From assembly GCA_002718015.1 (NCBI GenBank), contig PBCW01000029.1, positions 13,243 to 20,779 on the forward strand: a stretch of 7,537 nt of DNA. Reading direction: 5' to 3'. The translations under genes were made by a program, and so were the position numbers. The notes beneath the pieces are model-generated. The model ran no database searches and was not told the origin of the DNA. It worked only from the letters and a program-made list of their open reading frames with translations. This DNA comes from Rhodospirillaceae bacterium. GTDB lineage: Bacteria > Pseudomonadota > Alphaproteobacteria > UBA8366. Below, piece by piece: positions 1 to 6,598 of this stretch. Every line of letters starts with the position of its first letter. Position 1 is the stretch's first letter.

Positions 1-354
1 TGGTAGCGGCAAATCGACAACTGAAGTCCCTGCGCCTAGCCAAGGCTCTAGGGATGTAGCAACCTCGGCAGGGGGTACTTGCTTTGCGGCAGAAACGCCC
101 GGGGTCCGTTCAAGTATCGTGATCGCACGGTCGATCCGTTGGTCAACTTCGACCGTGCTTTCGCCTTCGATTGGTGGAATTTGGACCGTATACCGCCCGC
201 TCAAGCCTTTCTCCCATGATGAGGTGGCACCAGTAAGAACAAGTGCCCCAGCCAGCATTAGCATGGCTAGGAAAACCATTACACTAATAATCCATGGCAG
301 AAGACGTGTTGCGGGGTCGCTGCTTAAGGGCAGATCTAAGCGTCCACTGAACAT
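1..354 (-). CDS. ftsX: Cell division protein FtsX, N-terminal 118 codons (runs off the left edge)
   Basis: FtsX is the membrane subunit of the FtsEX complex. It passes FtsE ATPase activity to periplasmic activators of peptidoglycan hydrolases at the septum. Reading the minus strand from ATG at 354-352 gives an open frame to base 1 with no stop. Residues 1-18 are a short cytoplasmic head, and about 19-41 form a strongly hydrophobic first membrane segment (LLPWIISVMVFLAMLMLAGA). The start of the extracytoplasmic domain follows, with the W-E-K-G-L-S-G-R-Y-T-V-Q and E-P-W-L-G stretches that I associate with alphaproteobacterial FtsX. The start lies one base after the ftsE stop (TGATATG). A Shine-Dalgarno AGGAAG (365-360) sits 5 nt upstream, inside ftsE, so the genes are almost certainly co-transcribed and translationally coupled. 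The remaining ~180 codons, with the other three membrane segments, lie outside the window. Confidence 0.9.
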   Translation of the reverse strand, partial: MFSGRLDLPLSSDPATRLLPWIISVMVFLAMLMLAGALVLTGATSSWEKGLSGRYTVQIPPIEGESTVEVDQRIDRAITILERTPGVSAAKQVPPAEVATSLEPWLGAGTSVVDLPLP

Positions 355-355
355 A

Positions 356-1030
356 TCAGCTTCCTACACTGCGACTAGGGGTTGTTAAAATACCATCCTC
401 CAAATGAAGGATTGGATAGTCAAAGTGTGACACAAGCCCTTCGTTGTGAGTGGCAATCACGATAGTAGTGCCAACTTTGTTCAATTCTTCAAATAAATAT
501 AATAAGCGAACGGCTATAGCATCATCAACATTACCTGTCGGCTCATCAGCGAGTAATAGCTGTGGCCGTGCTATGACTGCGCGTGCGATTGCAACTCGTT
601 GTTGCTGCCCTCCAGATAATGTCACTGGCCTAGCATCGAGCTGACCGGCGAGACCAACCCAGCTTAAGAGCTCTGTAACATGCTTGGCGATGACATCCTC
701 TGGCATGCCTGCAACCCGGAGAGGCAGCGCCACATTGTCGAAGGCGGATAGGTGATCTAGAAGCCTGAATTCCTGAAAAACAACCCCAATTTGACGCCGC
801 AGTGCTGGCATTTCATTTCGTCGTAAAGCTGACACGTCACGGTCGAATAGCCTAATCAAACCACGACTTGGCCTTTCAGCAAGGTACATCAGCTTAAGCA
901 TGGATGATTTTCCAGCGCCGCTTGGCCCAGTGACAAATCTAAAGGCTCCAGGTTCAAGGCTGAAGGATATGTCGCTGAGCACCTCGGGGCCAGCGCCATA
1001 TCGCATGCCAACATTTTCAAATCGGATCAC
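356..1030 (-). CDS. ftsE: Cell division ATP-binding protein FtsE (ABC ATPase)
   Basis: This is the cytoplasmic ATPase of the FtsEX divisome complex, 224 aa, the usual length for FtsE. Counting from the GTG start, the ABC motifs are complete: Walker A GPSGAGKS at 35-42, Q-loop glutamine near 86, signature LSGGQQQR at 138-145, Walker B LLLADEP at 158-164 with catalytic Glu163, and the H-loop ATHN with His195. The frame extends upstream to a TTG codon at 1075. I prefer GTG at 1030-1028 because AGAGGAAG (1041-1034) lies just before it, because V-I-R-F-E-N-V is the normal FtsE N-terminus, and because the 15 extra residues (M-V-S-S-K...Q-R-K-H) resemble nothing in the family. ftsX follows after one base. 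The ABC motifs alone would also fit LolD/MacB-type ATPases, but the FtsX-like neighbour settles the call. Confidence 0.95.
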   Translation of the reverse strand: MIRFENVGMRYGAGPEVLSDISFSLEPGAFRFVTGPSGAGKSSMLKLMYLAERPSRGLIRLFDRDVSALRRNEMPALRRQIGVVFQEFRLLDHLSAFDNVALPLRVAGMPEDVIAKHVTELLSWVGLAGQLDARPVTLSGGQQQRVAIARAVIARPQLLLADEPTGNVDDAIAVRLLYLFEELNKVGTTIVIATHNEGLVSHFDYPILHLEDGILTTPSRSVGS

Positions 1031-1033
1031 ATG

Positions 1034-1041
1034 CTTCCTCT
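1034..1041 (-). promoter_or_regulatory. Shine-Dalgarno that fixes the ftsE start at GTG 1030
   Basis: The minus strand reads AGAGGAAG, then CAT, then GTG. The GAGG core is 6 nt from the GTG codon. An ATG one base out of frame (GCATGTGA) is followed at once by a stop, so GTG is the only sensible start served by this site. The upstream TTG (1075) has no comparable site. Confidence 0.65.
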
Positions 1042-1148
1042 GCTTTTTAGCGCAGGCGAACTTTGACGATACCAACCACCGACCTAATCCTTCTGCAAAT
1101 TAAAATTTTTTTCTGTCCTACCATCCATAAAATGTCTGCAAAATCAAA

Positions 1149-1186
1149 AACCGTAAAGTACCACGACGGTTGCAACAAACGGTTTG
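1149..1186. repeat. Cluster of three ACGGTT motifs and a short palindrome in the divergent ftsE / zinc-ribbon region
   Basis: The hexamer ACGGTT occurs three times: inverted at 1149-1154 (AACCGT), direct at 1166-1171 and direct at 1179-1184. The last copy is the centre of an 11-bp palindrome, CAAAC-G-GTTTG (1176-1186), which overlaps the -35 element of the candidate plus-strand promoter. This is the arrangement expected for a regulator binding site, but I do not recognise the motif. It could be chance in an AT-rich spacer. Confidence 0.3.
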
Positions 1187-1213
1187 ACCACTTAAACTCG
1201 ACAATACCATATT
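1184..1213 (+). promoter_or_regulatory. Candidate sigma70 promoter for the zinc-ribbon gene
   Basis: TTGACC (1184-1189) matches the -35 consensus at 5 of 6 bases. With an 18-bp spacer it is followed by CATATT (1208-1213), which matches the -10 consensus at 4 of 6. Transcription would start near 1220, leaving a ~27-nt leader before the ATG at 1247. That leader has no strong Shine-Dalgarno. I could not pick a convincing promoter for ftsE on the opposite strand. A GANTC site (GATTC, 1249-1253), the CcrM methylation target in many Alphaproteobacteria, overlaps the start codon. Confidence 0.4.
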
Positions 1214-1246
1214 TTGTGCTGAAACTTTATCGAGTATCTACATACA

Positions 1247-2053
1247 ATGATTCTCTCTTGCCCTCAATGCAATGCCAATTTTAACCTGGATGATTCTGTG
1301 CTTGGTACAGAAGGACGCAAGGTAAAGTGCAGCAAATGCGGGCACCGCTGGCATGCCATTCCAGATATAGTACTGGATAAACCGAGCACTCAACAAGACA
1401 AAGATACTCCACCGGGCGCACGACAGGAGGAAGAGGTCGATAACGCCGATCCGTTCGCGGACCTAGCTGATGGCCCAAATGATACAAACGAGAGCATTTC
1501 GGTTGATCAAACAACAGCTTCCAATAGTGATGAGCCATTTTCTGCTTATGCCGGCTCACAAGATGGATTGGCGAATAATTTGGAAAAAAGTGTGGGAGGG
1601 CAAAGTGCAAAGGCAAAAAAGCCTATTTTCCGGATTATCAAGGGGACAGCGTTAATATCGCTAATTGTTATTATTTTATTAGGAATAACCTTCCGAACGG
1701 ATCTTGCGAGAATTTACCCTCCAATTGAAAAGATTTTTCAGCTTATCAATATTCCAGTGAAACCGTTGGGATATGGACTCAAACTCTCAAACACAGACTC
1801 AAAATACAAACAAGAGGGCGACGATAGTGTAATGGCAATCTCCGGAGAAATCGAAAATATCCTCGCAGATACCATGGACGTGCCTTCCTTAAAAGGTGAC
1901 TTCTACGACTCTAAGGGCATCATTATATTCACCCACCATTTTAAAGCTCCTCTTCCAAAAATATTGCCGGGTGAAAAAGTTAAATATCGAACGGAAATTA
2001 AAAACCCACCATCTGAGTCGGTACGAATCGAGATTACTTTCACTAAAAAATGA
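1247..2053 (+). CDS. Zinc-ribbon (MJ0042-type) / DUF3426 single-pass membrane protein, function unknown
   Basis: This is a 268-aa protein. Residues 1-36 form a zinc ribbon of the MJ0042 type: C5-P-Q-C8 and C28-S-K-C31, followed by G-H-R-W-H. Residues ~45-120 are an acidic, low-complexity linker rich in D, E, N, S and Q. Residues ~133-149 are one membrane segment (I-S-L-I-V-I-I-L-L-G-I) preceded by basic K122/K124/K125. The rest (~195-266) is a beta-rich DUF3426-like domain with G-E-I-E-N and the late P-G-E-K-V motif. By the positive-inside rule, the zinc ribbon should be cytoplasmic and the DUF3426 domain periplasmic. Proteins of this architecture often lie beside ftsEX in Alphaproteobacteria, but I know of no established function. 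The start is firm because the ribbon begins at residue 5. The layout would suit a signal-sensing or envelope-scaffold role, which is inference only. Confidence 0.88.
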   Translation: MILSCPQCNANFNLDDSVLGTEGRKVKCSKCGHRWHAIPDIVLDKPSTQQDKDTPPGARQEEEVDNADPFADLADGPNDTNESISVDQTTASNSDEPFSAYAGSQDGLANNLEKSVGGQSAKAKKPIFRIIKGTALISLIVIILLGITFRTDLARIYPPIEKIFQLINIPVKPLGYGLKLSNTDSKYKQEGDDSVMAISGEIENILADTMDVPSLKGDFYDSKGIIIFTHHFKAPLPKILPGEKVKYRTEIKNPPSESVRIEITFTKK

Positions 2054-2157
2054 AATGTTTAATTCATCCAGTTTTAAGAATTTACTAAAAAAAATTTTGG
2101 TAGATACGGCCAAAAATTAAACTCAATGAGAATTATTATTGGTGCCCCGTAGTAGCC

Positions 2158-2190
2158 TTTCACACCGCAATTCTGTGAAAATTCTTTTTA
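2158..2190 (+). terminator. Candidate terminator of the zinc-ribbon gene
   Basis: TTTCACA (2158-2164) and TGTGAAA (2174-2180) form a perfect 7-bp stem around a 9-nt loop. ATTCTTTTTA follows, with a T-run at 2185-2189. The position, about 105 nt after the zinc-ribbon stop and before convergent lysA, fits a terminator. The stem is AT-rich and therefore weak, so efficiency is doubtful. Confidence 0.4.
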
Positions 2191-2212
2191 ATATCTACTG
2201 TGATGCGCCTAA

Positions 2213-2239
2213 CCTCAAGTCTGAGGCTCATCGTGAGCC
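2213..2239 (-). other. Two overlapping, mutually exclusive short hairpins just downstream of lysA
   Basis: CCTCA (2213-2217) can pair with TGAGG (2222-2226). GGCTCA (2225-2230) can pair perfectly with TGAGCC (2234-2239) around a 3-nt loop. The stems share 2225-2226, so only one can form fully at a time. They lie 13-39 bp past the lysA stop (minus-strand sense). No U-run follows on that strand, so this may stabilise the 3' end of the lysA mRNA rather than act as a classical intrinsic terminator. Confidence 0.3.
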
Positions 2240-2251
2240 CATAATTCAGTA

Positions 2252-3520
2252 CTAGTCCTGCCAATCCGCGAACTGCTCGAGCGAGAACATCTCTTCGTAA
2301 CTGGGACGTTTTCTCACGATGGAAAACTCACTTCCACGAACAAGAATTTCTGGCACCAAACATCGACTGTTGTAAGAAGACGACATGGAAGCGCCATATG
2401 CACCAGCTTCATTAATTGCCAAGTAATCACCCTCAATAATATCTGGCATTGCAATTTGACGAGCGAACGTGTCACCAGTTTCACACACGGGTCCCACAAT
2501 ATCGAAGAGGTTCGTACAAGAGTCTTCCAGAGGCAAGCGTACCGGCTGAATGTCATGTTGCGCGTCATAAAGAGCTGGACGAATTAAGTCGTTCATCGCC
2601 GCATCAACAATAATAAAATTGCGTCCCTCGCCTTTTTTTACGTATATAACTTTCGTAACCAGTACGCCCGCGTTGCCGGCAAGAGCACGCCCCGGTTCAA
2701 ACACAAGCGTACAATCAATGTCCCCTAAAACTTCGTTCACTACTTGCGCGTATAAGTCAGGTCCGGGAACGTCACTAGATTCCCTATTGTACGCTATTCC
2801 TAGCCCTCCGCCTAAATCAATACGACGTATTTGGTGGCCGGCACTGTCAAGGGCCGTTACCAATTCTCTTAATCTTTTGAAAGCAGTTCGAAATGGGTCA
2901 AGGTCTACAAGCTGCGATCCAATATGCATCGCAACCGCTGTAGGGCGAATGCCAGGTAAACTTGAAGCATATTCGTAAATACTTTCCGCTGCTGAGATAT
3001 CAATTCCAAACTTATTTTCCTGCCGACCTGTTGTAATTTTCTCGTGGGTAACTGCATCTACGTCAGGATTAACTCGTACGGCAATCTCCGCCTCGACACC
3101 ATGTTGACATGCGATCTCAGATAATAATTTAAGTTCGGGTAGCGATTCAACGTTGATCTGCAGAATTCTTTTATCAAGTGCATATCTTAGCTCCTCTCGA
3201 GTTTTCCCAACTCCCGAAAATACAATTTTTTCTGCTGGCACACCGCCCACAAGTGCACGGCGTAATTCTCCCTCTGAAACGACGTCAGCTCCGGCCCCGA
3301 GAGAAGATAGCGTGTTTATGACCGCGAGATTTGGATTGGCTTTTACCGCAAAACAAACGAGACTGTTTTGCTGACTGAACGCATTTTCAAACGTCTGAAA
3401 ATTATGTTTCAGAGCAGCAGTCGAATAACAATAAAAGGGAGTTCTTATGGAATGGGCAAGCGCTTCCAGACTGTTACCCTCTGCATGTAAAATGCCATTA
3501 GTATATGCGAATTGGCTCAT
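2252..3520 (-). CDS. lysA: Diaminopimelate decarboxylase
   Basis: This PLP enzyme decarboxylates meso-diaminopimelate to L-lysine, the last step of lysine biosynthesis, in the cytoplasm. At 422 aa it is full length. It shows the fold-type III (alanine racemase-like) barrel with the PLP lysine K60 in F-A-V-K-A-N, H-I-G-S-Q at 199-203, the glycine loop D-L-G-G-G-L-G at 235-241 and E-P-G-R at 275-278. The C-terminal part carries V-C-E-T-G-D (345-350), whose Cys and Glu come from the partner subunit in the dimer active site, and G-A-Y-G-A-S-M (373-379) with Tyr375. Ornithine/arginine decarboxylases share the fold, but the CETGD and GAYG motifs identify LysA. The ATG overlaps the stop of the upstream lipoprotein gene (ATGA). 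I see no Shine-Dalgarno before it (C-C-C-T-A-C-A-A-C-C-A-G), so its translation probably depends on coupling. It is the last gene of the argH-lptM-lysA operon. Confidence 0.96.
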   Translation of the reverse strand: MSQFAYTNGILHAEGNSLEALAHSIRTPFYCYSTAALKHNFQTFENAFSQQNSLVCFAVKANPNLAVINTLSSLGAGADVVSEGELRRALVGGVPAEKIVFSGVGKTREELRYALDKRILQINVESLPELKLLSEIACQHGVEAEIAVRVNPDVDAVTHEKITTGRQENKFGIDISAAESIYEYASSLPGIRPTAVAMHIGSQLVDLDPFRTAFKRLRELVTALDSAGHQIRRIDLGGGLGIAYNRESSDVPGPDLYAQVVNEVLGDIDCTLVFEPGRALAGNAGVLVTKVIYVKKGEGRNFIIVDAAMNDLIRPALYDAQHDIQPVRLPLEDSCTNLFDIVGPVCETGDTFARQIAMPDIIEGDYLAINEAGAYGASMSSSYNSRCLVPEILVRGSEFSIVRKRPSYEEMFSLEQFADWQD

Positions 3521-3654
3521 CTGGTTGTAGGGTAGCTGCGTGGGTATTCAGATTTGCCGAGCGCCTTGGGGTCATTTTTAACCCCACAGGAAGCTATAAC
3601 CACGGTCGTAGACAATAAGACAAAAGCCGCCACGATGTTTTTTACTGACCTCAC
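3517..3654 (-). CDS. lptM: Small LptM (YifL)-like lipoprotein between argH and lysA
   Basis: This is a 45-aa lipoprotein precursor starting at GTG (3654-3652). It has a basic head (M-R-S-V-K-N), a hydrophobic core ([13 protein letters not shown]) and a lipobox I20-A-S-C23, leaving a 23-residue mature lipoprotein beginning C-G-V-K-N-D-P. The tail Y-P-R-S-Y-P-T is typical of the tiny lipoproteins found beside lysA in Alphaproteobacteria. In E. coli the related LptM (YifL) assists assembly and disulfide maturation of the LPS translocon LptDE, and its gene adjoins another diaminopimelate-pathway gene, dapF. The start is supported by AAAGGAG 8 nt upstream. GTG overlaps the argH stop (GTGA), and the TGA stop overlaps the lysA ATG (ATGA). 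The lipoprotein call is strong. The LptM orthology rests on size, motif and context, not on an alignment. Confidence 0.85.
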   Translation of the reverse strand: MRSVKNIVAAFVLLSTTVVIASCGVKNDPKALGKSEYPRSYPTTR

Positions 3655-5033
3655 AGATAACGCTCCTTTGCTGCTGCTAGCGCTTCGCGCACAAGTTGCG
3701 GCGCTGTACCACCAAAACTAGTGCGACTTGCTGCAGAAGCCTCAACACTCAACACAGAGAATACAGTATCGTTGATACGCTTTTCTACTTTTTGCATCTC
3801 GGATAGCGATAACTCAGCTAATTCACAGCCTTTTGACTCTGCATTTCTCACCAGGACGCCTGTCACATGGTGAGCATCACGAAATGGTAGATCTAATTCC
3901 CTTACTAGCCAGTCAGCTAGGTCTGTAGCCGTTGGGTAACCCTTTGCTAATGCCGCCACCATTGCTTCCTTGTTAATTTTCATGTCTTCTAACATTCCAG
4001 TCAAGGCCGCAATTACCAATGTTAAAGAGTCTGCCGCGTCGAAAACCGGCTCTTTGTCTTCCTGCAAATCCTTAGCATAAGCGAGTGGTAAACCTTTTAT
4101 GACTACCAAAAGAGCTTGTAATGACCCTAAAATGCGACCGGTTTTACCACGCGCCAACTCAGCAGCATCAGGATTACGTTTTTGAGGCATAATTGATGAC
4201 CCTGTGCTAAACGAGTCGCTTAGCTCCACAAATCCGAATTGCGGCGATGCCCATAGCACGATCTCCTCGGCAAAGCGTGAGAGATTTACAGCTGTGATTG
4301 CAGCGACACTAAGGAACTCGGCAGCGAAGTCGCGGGCCGATACTGCATCAAGTGAATTAGGCATAGGTCGGTCAAAACCAAGCAACAAAGCGGTCGCGTT
4401 CCGGTCTACTGGGAATGAGGTACCAGCAAGAGCTGCACTGCCGAGTGGACATTCATTAAGCCTTTTGCGGCAATCGGATAATCTAGAACGATCCCTGCCT
4501 AACATCTCTACATAGGCTAACATGTGGTGCCCAAATGTAATTGGTTGGGCAGGCTGAAGATGTGTCAGGCCCGGAAGAAGCGTATCAAAGTGACTTTCGC
4601 CTAGCTCAATCAATGCAGCCTGCAAGTCACGTAACTGTAGGTCAAGCTGGTCAATAGTGTCTCTAACCCATAATCGAAAGTCAGTTGCTACTTGGTCATT
4701 TCGGCTACGTGCAGTGTGGAGCCTCCCAGCTGCATCACCTATTAATTCTTTTAACCGGGATTCGATATTTAGATGTATATCCTCGAATTCTAGTTGAAAT
4801 TGTAATTTACCTGTTTCAATTTCAATCAATATTTGATCTAGACCGTTTAAAATTTTAGAACCATCATCGCTACTAATGATACCTTGGTCCAACAACATTT
4901 TCACGTGCGCTTTTGAACACGCAATATCTTGCTCAAAAAGACGCTGGTCGAACGCGATGGAAGCGTTTATCCGTTCCATAATATCGGCGGGGCCTGCGGT
5001 GAACCGTCCACCCCACATTTTACTCTTTTTCAT
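3651..5033 (-). CDS. argH: Argininosuccinate lyase
   Basis: This enzyme cleaves argininosuccinate to arginine and fumarate, the last step of arginine biosynthesis, as a cytoplasmic homotetramer of the fumarase/aspartase superfamily. From ATG 5033 it is 460 aa, the normal length. The opening K-M-W-G-G-R-F is diagnostic for ArgH. The conserved regions follow: H-T-A-R-S-R-N-D-Q (about 106-114), L-T-H-L-Q-P-A-Q-P (156-164) with the catalytic-region His, and the superfamily signature [11 protein letters not shown] (278-288) carrying the mobile-loop serine. The frame extends three codons further to GTG 5042. I chose ATG because AGGTG (5044-5040) lies 6 nt upstream of it and would be overlapped by the GTG start. 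It is the first gene of an operon with lptM and lysA, and is divergent from tlpA with almost no spacer. Confidence 0.96.
   Translation of the reverse strand: MKKSKMWGGRFTAGPADIMERINASIAFDQRLFEQDIACSKAHVKMLLDQGIISSDDGSKILNGLDQILIEIETGKLQFQLEFEDIHLNIESRLKELIGDAAGRLHTARSRNDQVATDFRLWVRDTIDQLDLQLRDLQAALIELGESHFDTLLPGLTHLQPAQPITFGHHMLAYVEMLGRDRSRLSDCRKRLNECPLGSAALAGTSFPVDRNATALLLGFDRPMPNSLDAVSARDFAAEFLSVAAITAVNLSRFAEEIVLWASPQFGFVELSDSFSTGSSIMPQKRNPDAAELARGKTGRILGSLQALLVVIKGLPLAYAKDLQEDKEPVFDAADSLTLVIAALTGMLEDMKINKEAMVAALAKGYPTATDLADWLVRELDLPFRDAHHVTGVLVRNAESKGCELAELSLSEMQKVEKRINDTVFSVLSVEASAASRTSFGGTAPQLVREALAAAKERYL
3663..3669 (-). promoter_or_regulatory. Shine-Dalgarno for the lptM-like gene, inside argH
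   Basis: AAAGGAG lies within the last codons of argH (A-K-E-R-Y-L) and is 8 nt from the GTG start of the lipoprotein gene. It is the strongest ribosome site in the operon. It argues that this very short reading frame is translated and that GTG 3654 is the true start. Confidence 0.7.
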
Positions 5034-5046
5034 AAGGGGCACCTAA
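5034..5046. promoter_or_regulatory. 13-bp divergent argH/tlpA spacer carrying both ribosome sites
   Basis: On the plus strand AAGGGG (5034-5039) lies 7 nt before the tlpA ATG (5047). On the minus strand AGGTG (5044-5040) lies 6 nt before the argH ATG (5033). The two sites interleave within 13 bp, so there is no room for a promoter here. Each gene's promoter must lie inside the other's coding region. Confidence 0.7.
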
Positions 5047-5616
5047 ATGTTATATATCCTCAAAAAATATCTTAAGCCGGTGTTTCTTGGCTCCGTCATT
5101 TTTATAGCCCTTATCACATGGTTTATAGTCGGATCATCCAATACGCCTCCGATAACAGGCCAGATGAAAAATTTTCAAATCAGCAATCGGGTCACGCCAG
5201 CGCCGCGGATACCATTTCATGATGCAAACGGCAATAAAAAGGTGTTAGCTGACTTTGAAGGAAAAGTGCTTCTGATAAATTTTTGGGCAACTTGGTGCGC
5301 ACCTTGTATACGTGAAATACCCTCCATTGCGCGCCTCCACGCCAAAAAAAATGGCCAGAATTTTAAAGTTTTACCGATCAGCACAGATGCCAAAGGTGCA
5401 GATGCCCCTCTGAATTTTCTCAAAAAAATTAATCAAACTACTTTGCCTATTTACGTCGATACCAAGATGGTGCTAGCAAGAGCTATGGGTGTCAACGTCC
5501 TACCTACCTCCATATTAGTGGATAGGCGTAGCAATGTTGTCGGGCGTATTGTCGGTGCAGCAGAATGGGACAGTGCCGAAGCCCTAGCTTTAATTAAACA
5601 CTATCAAAAAAAGTAA
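5047..5616 (+). CDS. TlpA/ResA-like membrane-anchored thiol-disulfide oxidoreductase
   Basis: This is a 189-aa thioredoxin-fold protein. Residues 1-10 are basic (L-K-K-Y-L-K) and about 11-29 form one membrane segment with no clear cleavage site, so it is probably an inner-membrane anchor with the catalytic domain in the periplasm. The domain (~50-187) has the active site F-W-A-T-W-C84-A-P-C87 and the cis-proline loop V-L-P153-T-S, both intact. Family members reduce protein disulfides or apocytochrome c cysteines, or deliver reductant for cytochrome oxidase copper-site assembly (TlpA). The substrate here cannot be read from sequence. The start is supported by AAGGGG 7 nt upstream. The linkage to argH, divergent and nearly abutting, is one I recall from other Alphaproteobacteria (inference). 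It converges on etfA with a 47-bp gap. Confidence 0.9.
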   Translation: MLYILKKYLKPVFLGSVIFIALITWFIVGSSNTPPITGQMKNFQISNRVTPAPRIPFHDANGNKKVLADFEGKVLLINFWATWCAPCIREIPSIARLHAKKNGQNFKVLPISTDAKGADAPLNFLKKINQTTLPIYVDTKMVLARAMGVNVLPTSILVDRRSNVVGRIVGAAEWDSAEALALIKHYQKK

Positions 5617-5663
5617 TTTCGACAAATAAACGTTATTCTAGCTCTATCTATGCAAAAAAGGGG

Positions 5664-6596
5664 TCAATTTAATTTTTGCTCCAATTCCGGAACCAGTTCA
5701 AAGAGGTCACCTACAACACCGTAATCCGCCACCTGAAAAATTGGCGCTTCTTCGTCTTTGTTTATCGCAACAATAACCTTACTGTCCTTCATGCCTGCTA
5801 AATGTTGAATAGCGCCAGATATACCAACAGCTATATATAACTCCGGTGCCACTATTTTACCGGTCTGGCCTACCTGATAGTCATTTGGTACGAATCCGGC
5901 GTCGACAGCCGCTCGGGATGCGCCAACTGCAGCTTCCAACTTGTCAGCTACCTTCTCTAGCATTGCAAAGTTATCGCCAGACTGCATACCACGACCCCCT
6001 GATATAATAATATCGGCAGCGGTCAACTCGGGCCGCTCAGATTTTGACAATTCAGACCCCAAATAAGACGAAAGTCCAGATTCGCCGGATGCATCGATTT
6101 TTACGACCTCTGCCGAACCGCCCTCAGCTGCAGCAGCATCAAATGCGGTCGCCCGCACAGTGATTATTTTTTTCGTATCCACTGATTCAACAGTCGCTAT
6201 TGCGTTGCCAGCATAAATCGGCCGCTCAAAAGTTTTATCGTCGATGACAGCGCTTATGTCTGAAATTTGTTGTACATCCAAAACTGCCGATACTCGCGGC
6301 ATGACATTTTTCCCAAAAGTGTTTGCTGGTGCCCATATGTGCGTGTAATCAGCGGCAACCTTTTCTATCAGTGGGGCAATGTTTTCAGCAAGGGAAGCCG
6401 AGTATTCTGGACTGTCTACATGCAAAACCTTCGTAACACCACTAATTTGGGCCGCAGCTTCAGCTGCCATATCGGAGCCAGAGCCCGCCAGTAAGAGGTG
6501 CACATCATCCCCTACCTTTTGGGCTGCGGTTACAGCACTAAGGGTTGCTCCTTTAATTTCAGTGTTGTCATGCTCGACCAAAACTAAGCTTGCCAT
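5664..6596 (-). CDS. etfA: Electron transfer flavoprotein alpha subunit
   Basis: EtfA is the FAD-binding subunit of ETF, a soluble carrier that takes electrons from acyl-CoA and other flavin dehydrogenases and passes them to ETF:quinone oxidoreductase. At 310 aa it is full length. The N-terminal domain (1-~190) is the adenine-nucleotide-alpha-hydrolase-like half. The C-terminal FAD domain has S-G-G-R-G-M (199-204), [10 protein letters not shown] (225-234), Q-V-G-Q-T-G-K (241-247) and the ETF-alpha signature beginning [13 protein letters not shown] (253-265) and ending A-I-N (277-279). N-K-D-E-x-A-P-I-F and A-D-Y-G-V-V-G-D-L follow. The start is 2 nt after the etfB stop and has only a weak ribosome site (GAAAGTGA), so coupling to etfB is likely. 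Confidence 0.96.
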   Translation of the reverse strand: MASLVLVEHDNTEIKGATLSAVTAAQKVGDDVHLLLAGSGSDMAAEAAAQISGVTKVLHVDSPEYSASLAENIAPLIEKVAADYTHIWAPANTFGKNVMPRVSAVLDVQQISDISAVIDDKTFERPIYAGNAIATVESVDTKKIITVRATAFDAAAAEGGSAEVVKIDASGESGLSSYLGSELSKSERPELTAADIIISGGRGMQSGDNFAMLEKVADKLEAAVGASRAAVDAGFVPNDYQVGQTGKIVAPELYIAVGISGAIQHLAGMKDSKVIVAINKDEEAPIFQVADYGVVGDLFELVPELEQKLN

Positions 6597-6598
6597 AT

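Noticed and set aside
1031..1075. N-terminal extension of FtsE to TTG at 1075
   Set aside because: The 15 extra residues do not resemble FtsE, and a Shine-Dalgarno points to GTG 1030 instead.
1281..1616. 111-codon minus-strand frame opposite the zinc-ribbon gene
   Set aside because: It lies wholly antisense to a well-supported gene, has no recognisable domain, and is explained as a shadow frame.
2055..2120. 21-codon plus-strand frame after the zinc-ribbon gene (M-F-N-S-S-S-F-K-N-L-L-K-K-I-L...)
   Set aside because: It has an amphipathic look but no ribosome site, is only 21 residues, and lies in AT-rich intergenic DNA where such frames arise by chance.
2619..2978. 119-codon plus-strand frame opposite lysA
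   Set aside because: It is antisense to strongly conserved lysA codons, rich in Pro/Ser/Arg as expected of a shadow frame, and has no ribosome site or family resemblance.
4204..4515. 103-codon plus-strand frame opposite argH
   Set aside because: It is antisense to the conserved ArgH core, including the superfamily signature region, with no domain.
5034..5042. ArgH start at GTG 5042 (three codons longer)
   Set aside because: That start would overlap the AGGTG ribosome site and has no site of its own. ATG 5033 is properly spaced and is a better codon.
5652..5679. Inverted repeat GCAAAAA...TTTTTGC between tlpA and etfA, considered as a bidirectional terminator
   Set aside because: The stem is almost all A-T with a 14-nt loop, one arm lies inside the etfA coding end, and no GC-rich core or following U-run supports termination.
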